Positions 32,719 through 42,562 of a stretch of DNA of 64,000 bases are shown here, one piece after another (position 1 is the stretch's first letter; each line of letters begins with the position of its first letter). Origin of the DNA: an uncultured Bacteroidales bacterium (lineage in GTDB: Bacteria; Bacteroidota; Bacteroidia; Bacteroidales; F082); NCBI GenBank assembly GCA_900318265.1, contig ONKA01000006.1, positions 1 through 64,000 on the forward strand, read 5' to 3'. Both the position numbers and the translations under genes were made by a program. The notes below the pieces were generated by a model. It was given only the letters and a program-made list of their open reading frames with translations. It had not been told where the DNA came from and searched no databases.

Positions 32719-33215
32719 GGCTCTATGTCAATAAGGTTGTCGATGCTTTTCAGTTTGTTTTTCAGCGCGGTGCGGGCGCGGAAGATGTTAACCTTCACTT
32801 GTGACTCACTCATCCCCGTGATGTCGCCTATTTCCTGGTAGCTATAGCCCTCATAGTCGCGCAAAAGCAAGGCGTTGCGTTGTGCTTCGGGAAGGGTGGT
32901 CAAGGCCTTGTGTAGGATGTCGTTGACGTCAGGGTAGGGGGTTCCATGGGTTTTCTCTTCGGTGGGCGTATAGTCTTCTGCGCTCACAAAGCGTTGTCTC
33001 TGACGGACTTCGTCAATCATGGCGTGGTGGGCGGTGGTGAAGAGGTAGGATTTCGCCTTGGCAAAATCCACTGTTTTGGCCTTCTCCCAAACGCGGGCAA
33101 AGCTTTCCTGCACCACGTCCTCGGCCTGCTCGCGGTTGCGGAGGCTCGAGAACGCGAAGCGGAAAAGCCGGTCGGCATATTGCTCCACGCACTGGTTGAA
33201 TTGACTTCTGTCCAT
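32715..33215 (-). CDS. ECF-type RNA polymerase sigma factor
   Basis: A 166-residue sigma-70-family protein of the extracytoplasmic function group. Region 2 is FRFAFSSLRNREQAEDVVQESFARVWEKA and region 4 is LPEAQRNALLLRDYEGYSYQEIGDITGMSESQVKVNIFRARTAL, with no region 3 between. The anti-sigma gene overlaps its end by 4 bp. A promoter with TGTAAC and CGTATTAC boxes (33227-33256) lies 12 bp upstream and is shared with the gene at 30280, which suggests autoregulation plus one clear target in the window. Confidence 0.93.
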   Translation of the reverse strand: MDRSQFNQCVEQYADRLFRFAFSSLRNREQAEDVVQESFARVWEKAKTVDFAKAKSYLFTTAHHAMIDEVRQRQRFVSAEDYTPTEEKTHGTPYPDVNDILHKALTTLPEAQRNALLLRDYEGYSYQEIGDITGMSESQVKVNIFRARTALKNKLKSIDNLIDIEP

Positions 33216-33226
33216 CTTTAATGAAT

Positions 33227-33256
33227 GTAATACGGAGATTTTGCGAAAAAGTTACA
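33227..33256 (-). promoter_or_regulatory. Predicted autoregulated ECF-sigma promoter
   Basis: On the minus strand TGTAAC (33256-33251), 16 bases, then CGTATTAC (33234-33227). Boxes and spacing are identical to 30166-30195. It is placed directly before the sigma-factor start codon. Confidence 0.72.
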
Positions 33257-33280
33257 TGAAATAGAAAATTTTCTTGTTAA

Positions 33281-33304
33281 GGTCCCTGAGCCTGTCGAAG
33301 GGCC
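33281..33304. repeat. 24-bp palindromic repeat upstream of lgt
   Basis: The element contains CCCTGAGCCTGTCGAAGGG and is identical, in reverse orientation, to the copy inside the tricorn gene at 21483-21506. It lies between the sigma-factor promoter and the lgt promoter. Confidence 0.85.
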
Positions 33305-33327
33305 GACTTGTATTTGGAAATAATTCC

Positions 33328-33335
33328 TACCTTTG
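33328..33335 (+). promoter_or_regulatory. Promoter -7 element of lgt
   Basis: TACCTTTG followed by CC, 17 bp before the ATG at 33352. It decides the lgt start, because the longer frame would begin upstream of the promoter. Confidence 0.65.
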
Positions 33336-33351
33336 CCGAAAATTTCATGCC

Positions 33352-34263
33352 ATGTTACTCAATTACATCACCTGGAACATCGACCCTGTCCTGTTTTCCA
33401 TCGGCAATGTCCACGTGCGTTGGTATGGCCTTATGTGGGCCTTGGGCTTTTTGTTGGGCTATTTCGTCATGCGTAAGATCTACCGTCGCGAGAAGATGCC
33501 AGACGAATCCTTGGACAAGTTGTTGGTCTTTATGCTATTGTTCACTGTCGTTGGTGCACGACTGGGCCATTGTTTGTTTTATGAGCCGGATTATTATCTC
33601 TCCCATCCTTTGAAGATGCTCGCTGTGTGGGAAGGCGGTTTGGCCAGCCACGGCGGTGCCATTGGTATTTTGCTGGGTTTGTGGCTCTATGTGCGCAGCT
33701 ACAATAAGTCGACCAAGAAGACGAAGGACAACCCGCAGCGTATCAATTACATTTGGATCCTTGACCGTATTGTTGTCCCCGTCTGTCTAGTCGGTGCCTT
33801 GATCCGTTGCGGCAATGTGACCAACCACGAGATTTATGGCACGCCCACCTCGTTGCCATGGGGTTTTGTTTTCATGCGAGGCGCTGAGCAGTTTTGTGGC
33901 ACTGTCGACAATTACACGGCTTGCACTGCGGGCGACTGTTGTCCTCCAAGCGAGTGGCTGCCCTGCCATCCGACAGGACTCTACGAGGCTTTCTTCTGCC
34001 TCGTGGCCATGGGCATCCTGTTATGGATGTACTACAAGCGCGACCTCGGTCACAAACAGCCCGGCTTGATGTTCGGTACCTTCCTCGTCATCATCTTCGG
34101 TTCGCGCATAGGCATCGAGTTTTTGAAGAATGTACAAGTGGAATTTGAGAAGGGCATGGCTTTCGACATGGGCCAATGGCTCAGCGTTCCTTTTGTGCTG
34201 ATTGGCATTGGAATGATTGTTTGGAGCTTTGTGCATCGGAGGAAAGTGGAGAGTCAAGGCTGA
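33352..34263 (+). CDS. lgt: Prolipoprotein diacylglyceryl transferase
   Basis: A 303-residue polytopic inner-membrane enzyme that moves diacylglycerol from phosphatidylglycerol to the lipobox cysteine, the first step in lipoprotein maturation. Conserved segments are VRWYGLMWALGFLLGY, VGARLGHCLFYEP, WEGGLASHGGAIG (the catalytic His region), a lid-like loop, PTGLYEAFFCL, and the late FGSRIGIEFLKNVQ arginine motif. Start at the ATG at 33352, because the promoter TACCTTTG lies just upstream and the earlier in-frame codons encode only the palindromic repeat. It would serve the several lipoproteins in this window. Confidence 0.95.
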   Translation: MLLNYITWNIDPVLFSIGNVHVRWYGLMWALGFLLGYFVMRKIYRREKMPDESLDKLLVFMLLFTVVGARLGHCLFYEPDYYLSHPLKMLAVWEGGLASHGGAIGILLGLWLYVRSYNKSTKKTKDNPQRINYIWILDRIVVPVCLVGALIRCGNVTNHEIYGTPTSLPWGFVFMRGAEQFCGTVDNYTACTAGDCCPPSEWLPCHPTGLYEAFFCLVAMGILLWMYYKRDLGHKQPGLMFGTFLVIIFGSRIGIEFLKNVQVEFEKGMAFDMGQWLSVPFVLIGIGMIVWSFVHRRKVESQG

Positions 34264-34281
34264 AGCAGAGAAGCATGACAT

Positions 34282-34319
34282 AAAAAGCCAGCGTCCGGAC
34301 AACCGAACGCTGGCTTTTT
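34282..34319. terminator. Bidirectional intrinsic terminator between lgt and the DUF2723 gene
   Basis: AAAAAGCCAGCGT..CGG pairs with CCG..ACGCTGGCTTTTT around a short loop, with one mismatch. The A run and T run allow it to end both converging transcripts. Confidence 0.92.
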
Positions 34320-34339
34320 ATTGGTACCTCAACGATACC

Positions 34340-37300
34340 TTATTCATAATAAGCGGCAAGGTACTGCATCATGCGATCCGAGATGTCTTGCGCCAGCTCA
34401 TTGCGCTCGTATCTCTTGGCCACGTCGCCGAAGTGCTTGAGTAGGCTCATGCCTTCGTCGATTTCTTCTTCGTAGTACTTTTTGAACTTGGGCTTCATCT
34501 TGCCGTAGTATTGTACGATGTCGCTGTAGTTGTCGACCAACTTCATGAGGTAGTCGTCGCCCTTTTCAAGTTCGCCGCACGCGTAGTACATCTCAGGGAA
34601 GTGGTAGGTGTGGATCTCGGCGGGGAACTTCTCATTGGGGAAGAACTCTTGGAACTTGTCCATCACAATGACGGCAGAGTCTAATTGTCCATGGTTGACA
34701 AGGCTCTGTGCCAAGCGAGAGTAAGCCAACTGGGCATAGCTCATGTTGCGCACGCTTTCGCGATCGGGCACCACGCCGTCTTGGTTCATACTGCCCCAGT
34801 TGACGATGCCTTCGTTGGCTTTGGTGACCAGCAGGTCGTAGCTGCCGTCGCGGTAGACGCCGCCACGGTAGGCCTTCACGTAGTCTTCAGCCTCGACGGG
34901 GATGAAACGGTAGGCCAAACCTTCCATGTGGAGGTATTTGTCGATGCCCAACACTTTCGACATGTCGCTGAACGAGGTGAAGTACACTGGACGTTCCCAA
35001 TTGTTGGTGGCCATGAAGTCCAAGAGCATGAGGGAGTTCTTGTACAGGTAGTTGTCCTTGATTTCCCATGCGATTTCGTCCACGATGTTGTCTTTCATGC
35101 TTTCGGGAACGATGCCATTGCGGATGCAGGCATCTTTGTCGACGGTGAGCTTCACGTTGCGGCACGGCACATAGTTGTAGCTGACGTCCATGTAGCGTTT
35201 CACCGCCTTGGGGTTGTGGATGAAGTCTATGAGTTGCTTCAGCTCCACCGTTTTGCCTTTGAAGTAGTCTTCTTCTTCAATAGGAACGGATTCGTTGATG
35301 CCATTGTCGTATTCTTTTTGGGTCAAAGTAAGCGGAAGCTTCTCCGACTCGTACACCTTGCGACCCATTTGGTGGACATACCAATAGCCGCCCGAAAGCA
35401 TGTAATTGCACACGCGCACATCGGTACGGAAGCCTTCCACTTCTTGCACGTACCACAAAGGGAAGGTGTCGTTGTCGCCACGGGTGAAGATGACCGAGTT
35501 GGGTGGCAACTGTGCCAAGTAGTTTCGTGCCCAGTCGCGAGCCGAGGTCTTGCCCGAGCGGTTGTGTTCTTCCCATCCGTTGGCGGCCAATACGCATGGC
35601 ACGGCGAGGAAGCAAATCAAGCCTATGGCCACAGCTGTGATGATGCTGTTCTTCTTCGTCAGCTTGTTGATGATGTCGATAAGGGCGATGACGCCGAAAC
35701 CGATCCAGATGGCGAAGGCGTAGAACGAACCGGCATAGCTATAGTCACGCTCACGCGGTTGGTTGGGTGTCTGGTTCAGGTAGATGACAATAGCCAAACC
35801 CGTCATGAAGAAGAGCAAGAAGATGATCCAGCTTTGCTTCAGATCTTTCTTGAGCAGCCAAATCAAGCCGATGAGGCCGAGGATGAGCGGTAGGAAATAA
35901 TAGGTCGTGCGGCCCGGGTTTTGAAGGCTGGCAGGGATGTCGCTTTGGTCGCCGAGTCTGGCGTTGTCGATGAAGTTGATGCCGCTGAGCCAGTTGCCGT
36001 GGGTCAGCTCGCCTTGGCTTTCGATGTCGTTCTGACGGCCCACAAAGTTCCACATGAAATAGCGCCAATACATCCAGTTGCATTGGTAGTCGATGAAGAA
36101 CTTCATGTTTTGCCCGAAGGTGGGCTTGCTCACGTTGACGACCTCGCCTCGGTAGTTTCTGACTTGAACGTTGTTGCCTGTGACTGCGCCTTTATCATTC
36201 TTTCGATAGTTTTCATACATCTCCGAGTGCGTGCCTCTTTGCGTGCTCCACATGCGGGGGAAGAGGGTCTTCATCTCATCAGGATAGTCGGGCAGGCTGC
36301 GCTTGTTGTCGTCGGTGATGACGTACTTTCCCTTCTCTTTGTCCTTGACGTAGACGGGGTTGCCGTCCTTAAGGCCGGAGACAGGAGCGTTATAGTAGGG
36401 GCCGTACAGCAATGGCCAACTGCCATATTGGTCACGATTGATGTACGACAGCATTGAAAGGGCTTCCTTGGGCTCGTTCTCGTTGATGGGTGTGTTGGTG
36501 TTGGCACGGATGATCAGCATGAAGAACGAAGAGTAGCCGATGAGGATGAACATCAGTGAGAGAATGGCGGTGTTGGCAATGACATGTCCTTTTTTCTTTG
36601 AGAACCAGAGTCCCCAAATGATAAGTCCGATGACGAGGGCAAAGAAGACGATGGCACCCATATTAAAAGGTGCACCAAGAGAGTTCACGAAGAAAAGCTC
36701 CGTCTTGCCAGCCAGGTTGATGACCTGAGGCACGAGGAACATGTTGAGGAACCACAACAGGACCACTGAAACTAGGCCTGCCAGCACAAAACCACCAAAC
36801 GAGGTCTTTTGCCATTTCTTGAAGTACACCACATACACGAAGGCGGGTACACACAACAGATTGAGCAGGTGGACACCGATGGAGAGGCCGATGAGGAAAG
36901 CGATGAAGATAATCCATCGGGTGCTCTTTGGGTCGTCGGCAACTTGTTCCCATTTCAGGATGGCCCAGAAGGTGACGGCGGTAAAGAACGACGACATGGC
37001 GTAGACCTCGCCCTCCACAGCATTGAACCAGAACGATTCGGTGAAGGTGTAGGCCACTGCGCCAACGATACCGGCCAGCAACACGCCAATCTTATTCGCC
37101 CAAGGTGCGTCTTCGCCTTCTTTCATCCACACTTTGCGCGCCATCATGGTGATGGTCCAGAAAAGGAAAGCGATGGTGAGGGCGCTACAGATGGCCGACA
37201 TCACGTTGACCATCATGGCCACTTTGGTGACGTCGCCGCCCGCAAAGAGCGAGAAGAAACGTCCAATCATTTGGAACAGAGGTGCCCCAGGCGGGTGACC

Positions 37301-37441
37301 CACTTGCAGTTTGTAAGCCGTTGAAATGTACTCACCGCAGTCCCACCAGCTCACGGTAGGCTCAAGGGTGAGGAAATACACGACGGCGGCAACAATGGCT
37401 ACCAACCATCCTGTAATCGTGTTTAACCTTTTGAATGTCAT
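34340..37441 (-). CDS. DUF2723 polytopic membrane protein, GT-C-like
   Basis: A 1033-residue Bacteroidetes protein of the DUF2723 family. The N-terminal half has about a dozen membrane helices starting at ITGWLVAIVAAVVYFLTLEPTVSWWDCGEYI. The Asp and Glu in WWDCGEY match the first loop of GT-C glycosyltransferases such as protein O-mannosyltransferases. The rest is a soluble region with LPPNSVIFTRGDNDTFPLWYVQEVEG. Members are proposed to act in protein O-glycosylation, but the exact reaction is not shown by sequence. It is transcribed alone from the promoter at 37499-37506. Confidence 0.88.
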   Translation of the reverse strand: MTFKRLNTITGWLVAIVAAVVYFLTLEPTVSWWDCGEYISTAYKLQVGHPPGAPLFQMIGRFFSLFAGGDVTKVAMMVNVMSAICSALTIAFLFWTITMMARKVWMKEGEDAPWANKIGVLLAGIVGAVAYTFTESFWFNAVEGEVYAMSSFFTAVTFWAILKWEQVADDPKSTRWIIFIAFLIGLSIGVHLLNLLCVPAFVYVVYFKKWQKTSFGGFVLAGLVSVVLLWFLNMFLVPQVINLAGKTELFFVNSLGAPFNMGAIVFFALVIGLIIWGLWFSKKKGHVIANTAILSLMFILIGYSSFFMLIIRANTNTPINENEPKEALSMLSYINRDQYGSWPLLYGPYYNAPVSGLKDGNPVYVKDKEKGKYVITDDNKRSLPDYPDEMKTLFPRMWSTQRGTHSEMYENYRKNDKGAVTGNNVQVRNYRGEVVNVSKPTFGQNMKFFIDYQCNWMYWRYFMWNFVGRQNDIESQGELTHGNWLSGINFIDNARLGDQSDIPASLQNPGRTTYYFLPLILGLIGLIWLLKKDLKQSWIIFLLFFMTGLAIVIYLNQTPNQPRERDYSYAGSFYAFAIWIGFGVIALIDIINKLTKKNSIITAVAIGLICFLAVPCVLAANGWEEHNRSGKTSARDWARNYLAQLPPNSVIFTRGDNDTFPLWYVQEVEGFRTDVRVCNYMLSGGYWYVHQMGRKVYESEKLPLTLTQKEYDNGINESVPIEEEDYFKGKTVELKQLIDFIHNPKAVKRYMDVSYNYVPCRNVKLTVDKDACIRNGIVPESMKDNIVDEIAWEIKDNYLYKNSLMLLDFMATNNWERPVYFTSFSDMSKVLGIDKYLHMEGLAYRFIPVEAEDYVKAYRGGVYRDGSYDLLVTKANEGIVNWGSMNQDGVVPDRESVRNMSYAQLAYSRLAQSLVNHGQLDSAVIVMDKFQEFFPNEKFPAEIHTYHFPEMYYACGELEKGDDYLMKLVDNYSDIVQYYGKMKPKFKKYYEEEIDEGMSLLKHFGDVAKRYERNELAQDISDRMMQYLAAYYE

Positions 37442-37498
37442 GGTGATATAAAAACTATTTGATGATTATCGAATCAAAAAACGGCACTTGCCAAACGG

Positions 37499-37506
37499 CA
37501 AAGATA
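37499..37506 (-). promoter_or_regulatory. Promoter -7 element of the DUF2723 gene
   Basis: TATCTTTG followed by CC on the minus strand, about 58 bp upstream of the DUF2723 start codon. Confidence 0.6.
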
Positions 37507-37622
37507 CGGCTTTTTTGTTTCGCATCCATCTGAATAACACCAAAAACGATATTCGTATTGCAGGAATGCAACTTTTTTTCAAAAAAATTGAAAAAATCGC
37601 TTGCACATAACGAAATTAGTTG

Positions 37623-37630
37623 TACTTTTG
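37623..37630 (+). promoter_or_regulatory. Promoter -7 element of tRNA-Gln
   Basis: TACTTTTG followed by CAGCC, 24 bp before the tRNA, with TTGC about 20 bp further upstream. It is a strong match to the Bacteroidetes consensus. Confidence 0.7.
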
Positions 37631-37653
37631 CAGCCGCATTCGGAAACGAATGA

Positions 37654-37724
37654 TGTCGAGTGGTGTAATGGCAGCACTGCAGATTTTGGTTCTGCCTGTC
37701 AAGGTTCGAATCCTTGCTCGACAA
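37654..37724 (+). tRNA. tRNA-Gln (anticodon TTG)
   Basis: The acceptor stem TGTCGAG pairs with CTCGACA. The D arm contains GGTGTAATGGCAGC. The anticodon arm CAGA-TTTTGGT-TCTG places TTG at positions 34-36, and the T arm carries GGTTCGAATCC. The CCA end is not encoded. It is a single tRNA gene followed by its own terminator. Confidence 0.96.
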
Positions 37725-37742
37725 CTTAAGGTGGAAGAAAAG

Positions 37743-37771
37743 ACCTGCTACTTTGAGTAACAGGTTTTTTT
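37743..37771 (+). terminator. Intrinsic terminator after tRNA-Gln
   Basis: ACCTGCTACT pairs with AGTAACAGGT around a TTG loop and is followed by a run of T. It separates the tRNA from the rimP operon. Confidence 0.85.
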
Positions 37772-37842
37772 ATTTGAATAGCCCTGTAGGGGCGACGGAT
37801 GATAAGCAGGCGGTTTGAACCCCTGCTTTAAAAACAAGTAAT

Positions 37843-38298
37843 ATGATAAACAAAGAACAAGTATCAACCCTCTGCGAAGAAGCCCTTGCCAATACCGACC
37901 GCTTCCTCGTGGAAGTGAAGGTGAAGCCCAACAACGTGATCGAAGTCTACGTGGATTCCGACACGGCCGTCAACATCGACCATTGCGCTGAGTTGAGCCG
38001 TTATATCAACGAGAAACTCGACCGCGATGTTGAGGACTATGAGTTGACTGTGCTCTCATGGGGTCTTTCAGGTGCTTTGAAGATGGATCGCCAGCTTCAA
38101 AAATATGTTGGCAAGGACGTGGAAGTGAAGACGAAAGAATTAGGCAAGATGCAAGGCAAGCTGGTGAGTTTTGATGCTGAAAAGGTGGAATTTGCCCCTG
38201 CACCCAAGAGAGCCACGAAGAAGAAACCCGTGGAAGAACTTGTCAACCTGTTCTTTGAACGCAATAAAGTGGAAATAAAACCCGCAATAATCTTTTAA
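37843..38298 (+). CDS. rimP: Ribosome maturation factor RimP
   Basis: A 151-residue protein needed for 30S subunit assembly. The N-terminal domain has VYVDSDTAVNIDHCAELSRYI and the conserved LTVLSWGLSGAL corresponds to the usual EVSSPGxxRPL region. An SH3-like C-terminal domain follows. It heads the widely conserved rimP-nusA-infB operon, with 31 bp before nusA. Its leader holds a hairpin (AAGCAGG 37804-37810 with CCTGCTT 37822-37828) without a T run, which may be a minor regulatory structure. Confidence 0.93.
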   Translation: MINKEQVSTLCEEALANTDRFLVEVKVKPNNVIEVYVDSDTAVNIDHCAELSRYINEKLDRDVEDYELTVLSWGLSGALKMDRQLQKYVGKDVEVKTKELGKMQGKLVSFDAEKVEFAPAPKRATKKKPVEELVNLFFERNKVEIKPAIIF

Positions 38299-38329
38299 AT
38301 CTTTGAATATTTAAATCAACATTATAAAA

Positions 38330-39589
38330 ATGGATAACTACAAATTAGTAGAAACTTTCTCGGAATTCAAGGAATTCAAGAACATCGACCGCGAAGCCAT
38401 GATGCGCATCATCGAGGATGTGTTCCGTGGCATGCTGAACAAGAAGTTTGACTGCGACACCACCGACTTCATCGACATCATCGTGAACGTCGACAAGGGT
38501 GACTTCGAAATCTACCACAACCGCACCGTGGTTGAAGACGATGAGCTGGAAGACCCGCTGCGCGAAATCAAGCTGTCGGATGCCATCAAGATCGAGCCCG
38601 ACTTTGAGGTGGGAGAGGAAGTGAACGAGGAGCTGCGCATCGAGAGCTTCGGTCGCCGCGATATCCTCGCTCTGCGTCAGAACCTCCAGACCAAAGTGTC
38701 TGAGTATGAGAAGGAAAACATCTTCCAGAAGTACAAGGAGAAGGTCGGTGAGATCATCACTGCCGAGGTGGCCCACGTGTGGAAACGCGAGATTGTGGTC
38801 GTCGACGACGAGAACATCGAACTGATTCTGCCCAAGATGGAACAGATTCCTGCCGATATATATAAGAAAGGTGACACCATCCGTGCCATCGTGAAGAGCG
38901 TAGAGAGCGTCAACGGTTCGCCTGTGGTGACTTTGTCGCGTACATCTGAGATCTTCCTGCAGCGTTTGCTTGAGGCTGAGGTGCCTGAGATTTACGATGG
39001 TCTTATCACCATCAAGAAGATTGTCCGTGAGCCTGGTCAGCGTGCCAAGATTGCCGTTGAGTCCTACGACGACCGCATCGATCCTGTCGGCGCCTGCGTT
39101 GGTATGAAGGGAACGCGTATCCACGGCATCGTCCGCGAGCTGCGCAACGAGAACATCGACGTCATCAACTGGACTACCAACCCCGTGTTGCTCATCACCC
39201 GTGCCCTTAGCCCTGCTAAGATCACCAACATCGTCCTGAGCAGCGACAACACCATGGCTAATGTGTATATGGAGAACGACCAGATTAGCCTCGCCATTGG
39301 TAAAGGTGGCTACAACATCAAGCTGGCTGGTAAGCTGACGGGTTATGAAATCGACGTCTACCGCAACAGCGAGGCAGACAATGCCGAAGAGGATGTCGAC
39401 CTGCAAGAGTTCTCCGACGAAATCGACCAGTGGGTCATCGACTCACTCGTCAAGATGGGTTGCGACACCGCCAAGGATGTGTTGAAATACACGCCCGAAG
39501 AGGTGGCCAACCGTGCCGACCTTGAAATTGAGACCGTCAGAGACGTGTTCCGCATCCTGAGGGCCGAGTTTGAACAAGATGCCGAATGA
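38330..39589 (+). CDS. nusA: Transcription termination/antitermination factor NusA
   Basis: A 419-residue factor that binds RNA polymerase and modulates pausing. It has the N-terminal polymerase-binding domain (about 1-130), the S1 domain (GEIITAEVAHVWKREIVVVDDENIE), and two KH domains with GACVGMKGTRIHGIVREL and LAIGKGGYNIKLAGKLTGYEIDVY. A short acidic C-terminal tail with a helix-hairpin-helix-like segment (SLVKMGCDTAKDVLKYTPEEV) follows. It lacks the long acidic repeats of E. coli NusA, as is usual in this phylum. It lies 42 bp before infB. Confidence 0.96.
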   Translation: MDNYKLVETFSEFKEFKNIDREAMMRIIEDVFRGMLNKKFDCDTTDFIDIIVNVDKGDFEIYHNRTVVEDDELEDPLREIKLSDAIKIEPDFEVGEEVNEELRIESFGRRDILALRQNLQTKVSEYEKENIFQKYKEKVGEIITAEVAHVWKREIVVVDDENIELILPKMEQIPADIYKKGDTIRAIVKSVESVNGSPVVTLSRTSEIFLQRLLEAEVPEIYDGLITIKKIVREPGQRAKIAVESYDDRIDPVGACVGMKGTRIHGIVRELRNENIDVINWTTNPVLLITRALSPAKITNIVLSSDNTMANVYMENDQISLAIGKGGYNIKLAGKLTGYEIDVYRNSEADNAEEDVDLQEFSDEIDQWVIDSLVKMGCDTAKDVLKYTPEEVANRADLEIETVRDVFRILRAEFEQDAE

Positions 39590-39631
39590 TGCCAAGGCAA
39601 TTAAATAAACGAGAAACAAAGAGAAGAAACT

Positions 39632-42532
39632 ATGTCCGAAGAAACTAATTTTTCAATTCGATTGTCGAAAGCGGCAAAAGAGTTTAATGTGGGAAAGGAC
39701 ACCATAGTGGAATTCCTTGGCAAAAAGGGCTTCCAGGTGGACTCCTCTCCCAACACGAAGCTCACGGCAGACATGTATGCGCTGCTCGTGAAGGAATATC
39801 AGGGCGAGAAGGAAGTGAAGAACGAGGCCATGAAGTTGGGCAACCTCTCTTACAAGGGTGGTAGTGTTTCCGTTGATTCGGCATTGCAATCGCAAAAACC
39901 CGTCGATGAGGAAGAACACGAAGAAGTGATCATCCGCACGAATACGATATCATCGCCAACGAAAAAGACGAGTAAGAAAACGACTGTGGCTGAGCCTGAA
40001 AAGGTCGAGAAACCAGAGGAGACTGAGATGAAAGAAACTCCGAAACAGGAAGTTGAGAAAGAACCTGAAAAGGCTGAGCCGGAGAAGAAAGAAGAGACTG
40101 TTTCGGGTAGCTCACTGAAGATCCTCGGCAAGATTGATTTGGAGCCTAAAAAGTCTGAAAAGCAGGAGAAGAAGGAGAAGAAAGCCGAAAAACCTGCTCA
40201 ACCTCAGGAAAAGAAACAGGAGAAGCCTCAGCCGAAACCTGTGGAGCCAAAACAAGAGACCCCTGTTAAGGTTGAACCTGTCAAGGAAGAAGAGAAGCCC
40301 GCTGAGCCTAAGGTCATCCGCTTGGAAGCTCCCAAGCTGACGGGCCCCACCGTGTTGGGTACCTTGGAACTGCCTGTCGAGAAGAAAGGCGGTAAATCTG
40401 GCGACTCGAAGAAAAAGAAACGCAAACGCATTGTGGGCGGTCGCCCCGAAGGCTCGTCCGAGAACCCGACTGGTCCTAATGTGAATGCTGGCGGCAAGAA
40501 ACAGGAGGGAGGCAAGCCTGGTAAGGGTCCGAAACCCGCCGACCAAGGTGGAAAGAAAGGTCTTAAGGACAGCCCGAAGCCTGGTAAGAAAGACAAGAAA
40601 GGCAAACGCGAAGAGAAACCCGAGCTGAGCGAAGAGGAAATCTCGAAGCAGATTAAGGACACCTTGGCACGCCTCGCCCCAATGGGCAAGTCGAAGACCT
40701 CCAAGCACCGCCGCGAGAAACGTCAGCAGGTGGCTGGCAGCATGATGGAGGAGATGATGCGCCAGGAAGAGGACAAGAAGGTGCTGAAGGTGACCGAGTT
40801 CGTCACGGCCAACGAGTTGGCAACGATGATGAACGTGCCTGTGGTGAAGGTCATCGGCACCTGCATGAGCCTCGGTATGCCTGTCTCCATCAACCAGCGT
40901 CTCGATGCTGAAGCATTGACTGTGGTGGCCGAGGAGTTCGGCTTCCAAGTCGACTTCGTCAGCGCCGACGTGCAAGAGGCCATCGCCGAGACCGAAGAGG
41001 TCGACCGCGAAGAGGACCTCGTGCCCCGTTCGCCCGTCGTCACCGTCATGGGTCACGTCGACCATGGTAAGACCAAACTTTTGGACTATATCCGTAACAC
41101 CAACGTGGTGGCCGGTGAGGCAGGTGGTATCACCCAGCACATCGGTGCCTACGAGGTGACCACCGAGAGTGGCAAGAAGATCACCTTCTTGGATACGCCT
41201 GGTCACGAAGCCTTTACGGCTATGCGTGCCCGTGGTGCCAAGATCACCGACGTCGCCATCATCGTCATCGCTACAGACGACAGCGTGATGCCGCAGACCG
41301 TCGAAGCCATCAACCATGCTCAAGCTGCTGGCGTACCTATCGTCTTCGCCCTGAACAAGATCGATAAACCCACCGCCAACCCCGACAAGATTCGTGAGCA
41401 ACTCGCTAATATGAACATCCTCGTCGAGAGTTGGGGCGGTAAGTACCAAGACCAGGAGATTGCCGCTAAGATCGGTTTGAACGTCGATGCACTGCTCGAG
41501 AAGGTGTTGCTTGAGGCCGAGCTCCTCGACCTGAAGGCTAACCCCAACCGTCTCGCCAAGGGCACGGTCATCGAGTCCGCATTGGACAAGGGCCGTGGCT
41601 ATGTGGCCAAGATTCTGGTGCAAAACGGCACCTTGAAGATCGGTGACATGGTGCTGGCTGGCACTACCTATGGTAAGGTGAAGGCCATGTTCGACGACCA
41701 CAACCGTCCCGTCAAGGAGGCAGGTCCTTCCACCCCGGTGCTGTTGCTGGGTCTGAATGGCGCTCCTATGCCGGGTGACGCCTTCAACGTGATGACCGAC
41801 GAGCGTGAGGTGAAAGCCATCGCCAACCGTCGTGAGCAACTGCAGCGCGAACAGACGCGCCGTACCAGCCCGCACATCACCTTGGACGAGATTGGCCGCC
41901 GTATCGCCATTGGCGACTTCAAGGAACTCAACATCATCGTCAAGGCCGATGTGGACGGTTCCGTGGAGGCCTTGGCCGACAGCTTGCTGAAACTTTCCAC
42001 CGAGGAAGTGCAGGTCAACGTCATCCACAAGTCGGTGGGTGCCATCAGCGAGTCGGACGTCATGCTGGCTTCTGCATCCAACGCCGTCATCGTGGGCTTC
42101 AACGTGCGTCCTACCGCGCAAGCGCGTAAGATGGCTGAGAACGAGAAGATCGATATCCGTCTCTACTCCATCATCTACACCGCCATCGAAGAGATCAAGG
42201 CCGCTATCGAAGGCATGTTGGCTCCCGAAATCGAAGAGGTGGTCACTTGCAACCTCGAGATCCGTGAGACCTTCAAGATCAGCAAGGTCGGTACTATCGC
42301 TGGCTGTATGGTTCTGGACGGCAAGGTCACCCGCAATACTAAGGTCCGTGTCATCCGCGATGGCATCGTGATCTACACGGGTGTGCTCGGCTCCTTGAAG
42401 CGTTACAAGGACGACGTCAAGGAAGTCAGCGCCGGCATGGACTGTGGCTTGAACATCGAGAACTTCAACGACATCAAGGTCGGCGATATCATCGAGGGTT
42501 ACACCGAGAAGGAAGTCGCAAGGAAGTTATAA
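39632..42532 (+). CDS. infB: Translation initiation factor IF-2
   Basis: A 966-residue GTPase that brings initiator tRNA to the ribosome. The first 330 residues are an extended, highly charged Lys/Glu/Pro-rich region after a short IF2-N domain ([24 protein letters not shown]). The G domain has GHVDHGKT (G1, about 474), [12 protein letters not shown] (G2), DTPGHEAF (G3) and NKIDKP (G4), followed by domains II-IV. The antisense strand stays open for 669 codons because of the repetitive composition, which is not a gene. It ends at a strong bidirectional terminator and closes the rimP operon. Confidence 0.97.
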   Translation: MSEETNFSIRLSKAAKEFNVGKDTIVEFLGKKGFQVDSSPNTKLTADMYALLVKEYQGEKEVKNEAMKLGNLSYKGGSVSVDSALQSQKPVDEEEHEEVIIRTNTISSPTKKTSKKTTVAEPEKVEKPEETEMKETPKQEVEKEPEKAEPEKKEETVSGSSLKILGKIDLEPKKSEKQEKKEKKAEKPAQPQEKKQEKPQPKPVEPKQETPVKVEPVKEEEKPAEPKVIRLEAPKLTGPTVLGTLELPVEKKGGKSGDSKKKKRKRIVGGRPEGSSENPTGPNVNAGGKKQEGGKPGKGPKPADQGGKKGLKDSPKPGKKDKKGKREEKPELSEEEISKQIKDTLARLAPMGKSKTSKHRREKRQQVAGSMMEEMMRQEEDKKVLKVTEFVTANELATMMNVPVVKVIGTCMSLGMPVSINQRLDAEALTVVAEEFGFQVDFVSADVQEAIAETEEVDREEDLVPRSPVVTVMGHVDHGKTKLLDYIRNTNVVAGEAGGITQHIGAYEVTTESGKKITFLDTPGHEAFTAMRARGAKITDVAIIVIATDDSVMPQTVEAINHAQAAGVPIVFALNKIDKPTANPDKIREQLANMNILVESWGGKYQDQEIAAKIGLNVDALLEKVLLEAELLDLKANPNRLAKGTVIESALDKGRGYVAKILVQNGTLKIGDMVLAGTTYGKVKAMFDDHNRPVKEAGPSTPVLLLGLNGAPMPGDAFNVMTDEREVKAIANRREQLQREQTRRTSPHITLDEIGRRIAIGDFKELNIIVKADVDGSVEALADSLLKLSTEEVQVNVIHKSVGAISESDVMLASASNAVIVGFNVRPTAQARKMAENEKIDIRLYSIIYTAIEEIKAAIEGMLAPEIEEVVTCNLEIRETFKISKVGTIAGCMVLDGKVTRNTKVRVIRDGIVIYTGVLGSLKRYKDDVKEVSAGMDCGLNIENFNDIKVGDIIEGYTEKEVARKL

Positions 42533-42562
42533 AAAAAGACCGGCAACACCGGTCTTTTTTTT
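42533..42562. terminator. Bidirectional intrinsic terminator after infB
   Basis: GACCGG, loop CAACA, CCGGTC, flanked by an A run and a run of eight T. It lies between the converging infB and lipoprotein genes and overlaps the lipoprotein stop region. Confidence 0.92.

Noticed and set aside
33251-33352. lgt starting upstream of 33352
   Set aside because: The upstream frame only translates the palindromic repeat and lies before the TACCTTTG promoter.
34685-35893. A 402-codon open frame antisense to the DUF2723 gene
   Set aside because: His/Val-rich composition typical of reversed coding sequence; the minus-strand protein is clearly real.
38345-39406. A 353-codon open frame antisense to nusA
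   Set aside because: Shadow of a well-supported NusA gene with no recognisable motifs of its own.
40112-42121. A 669-codon open frame antisense to infB
   Set aside because: It is the exact shadow of IF-2. It shows no known domain, and its residues mirror the codon bias of infB.
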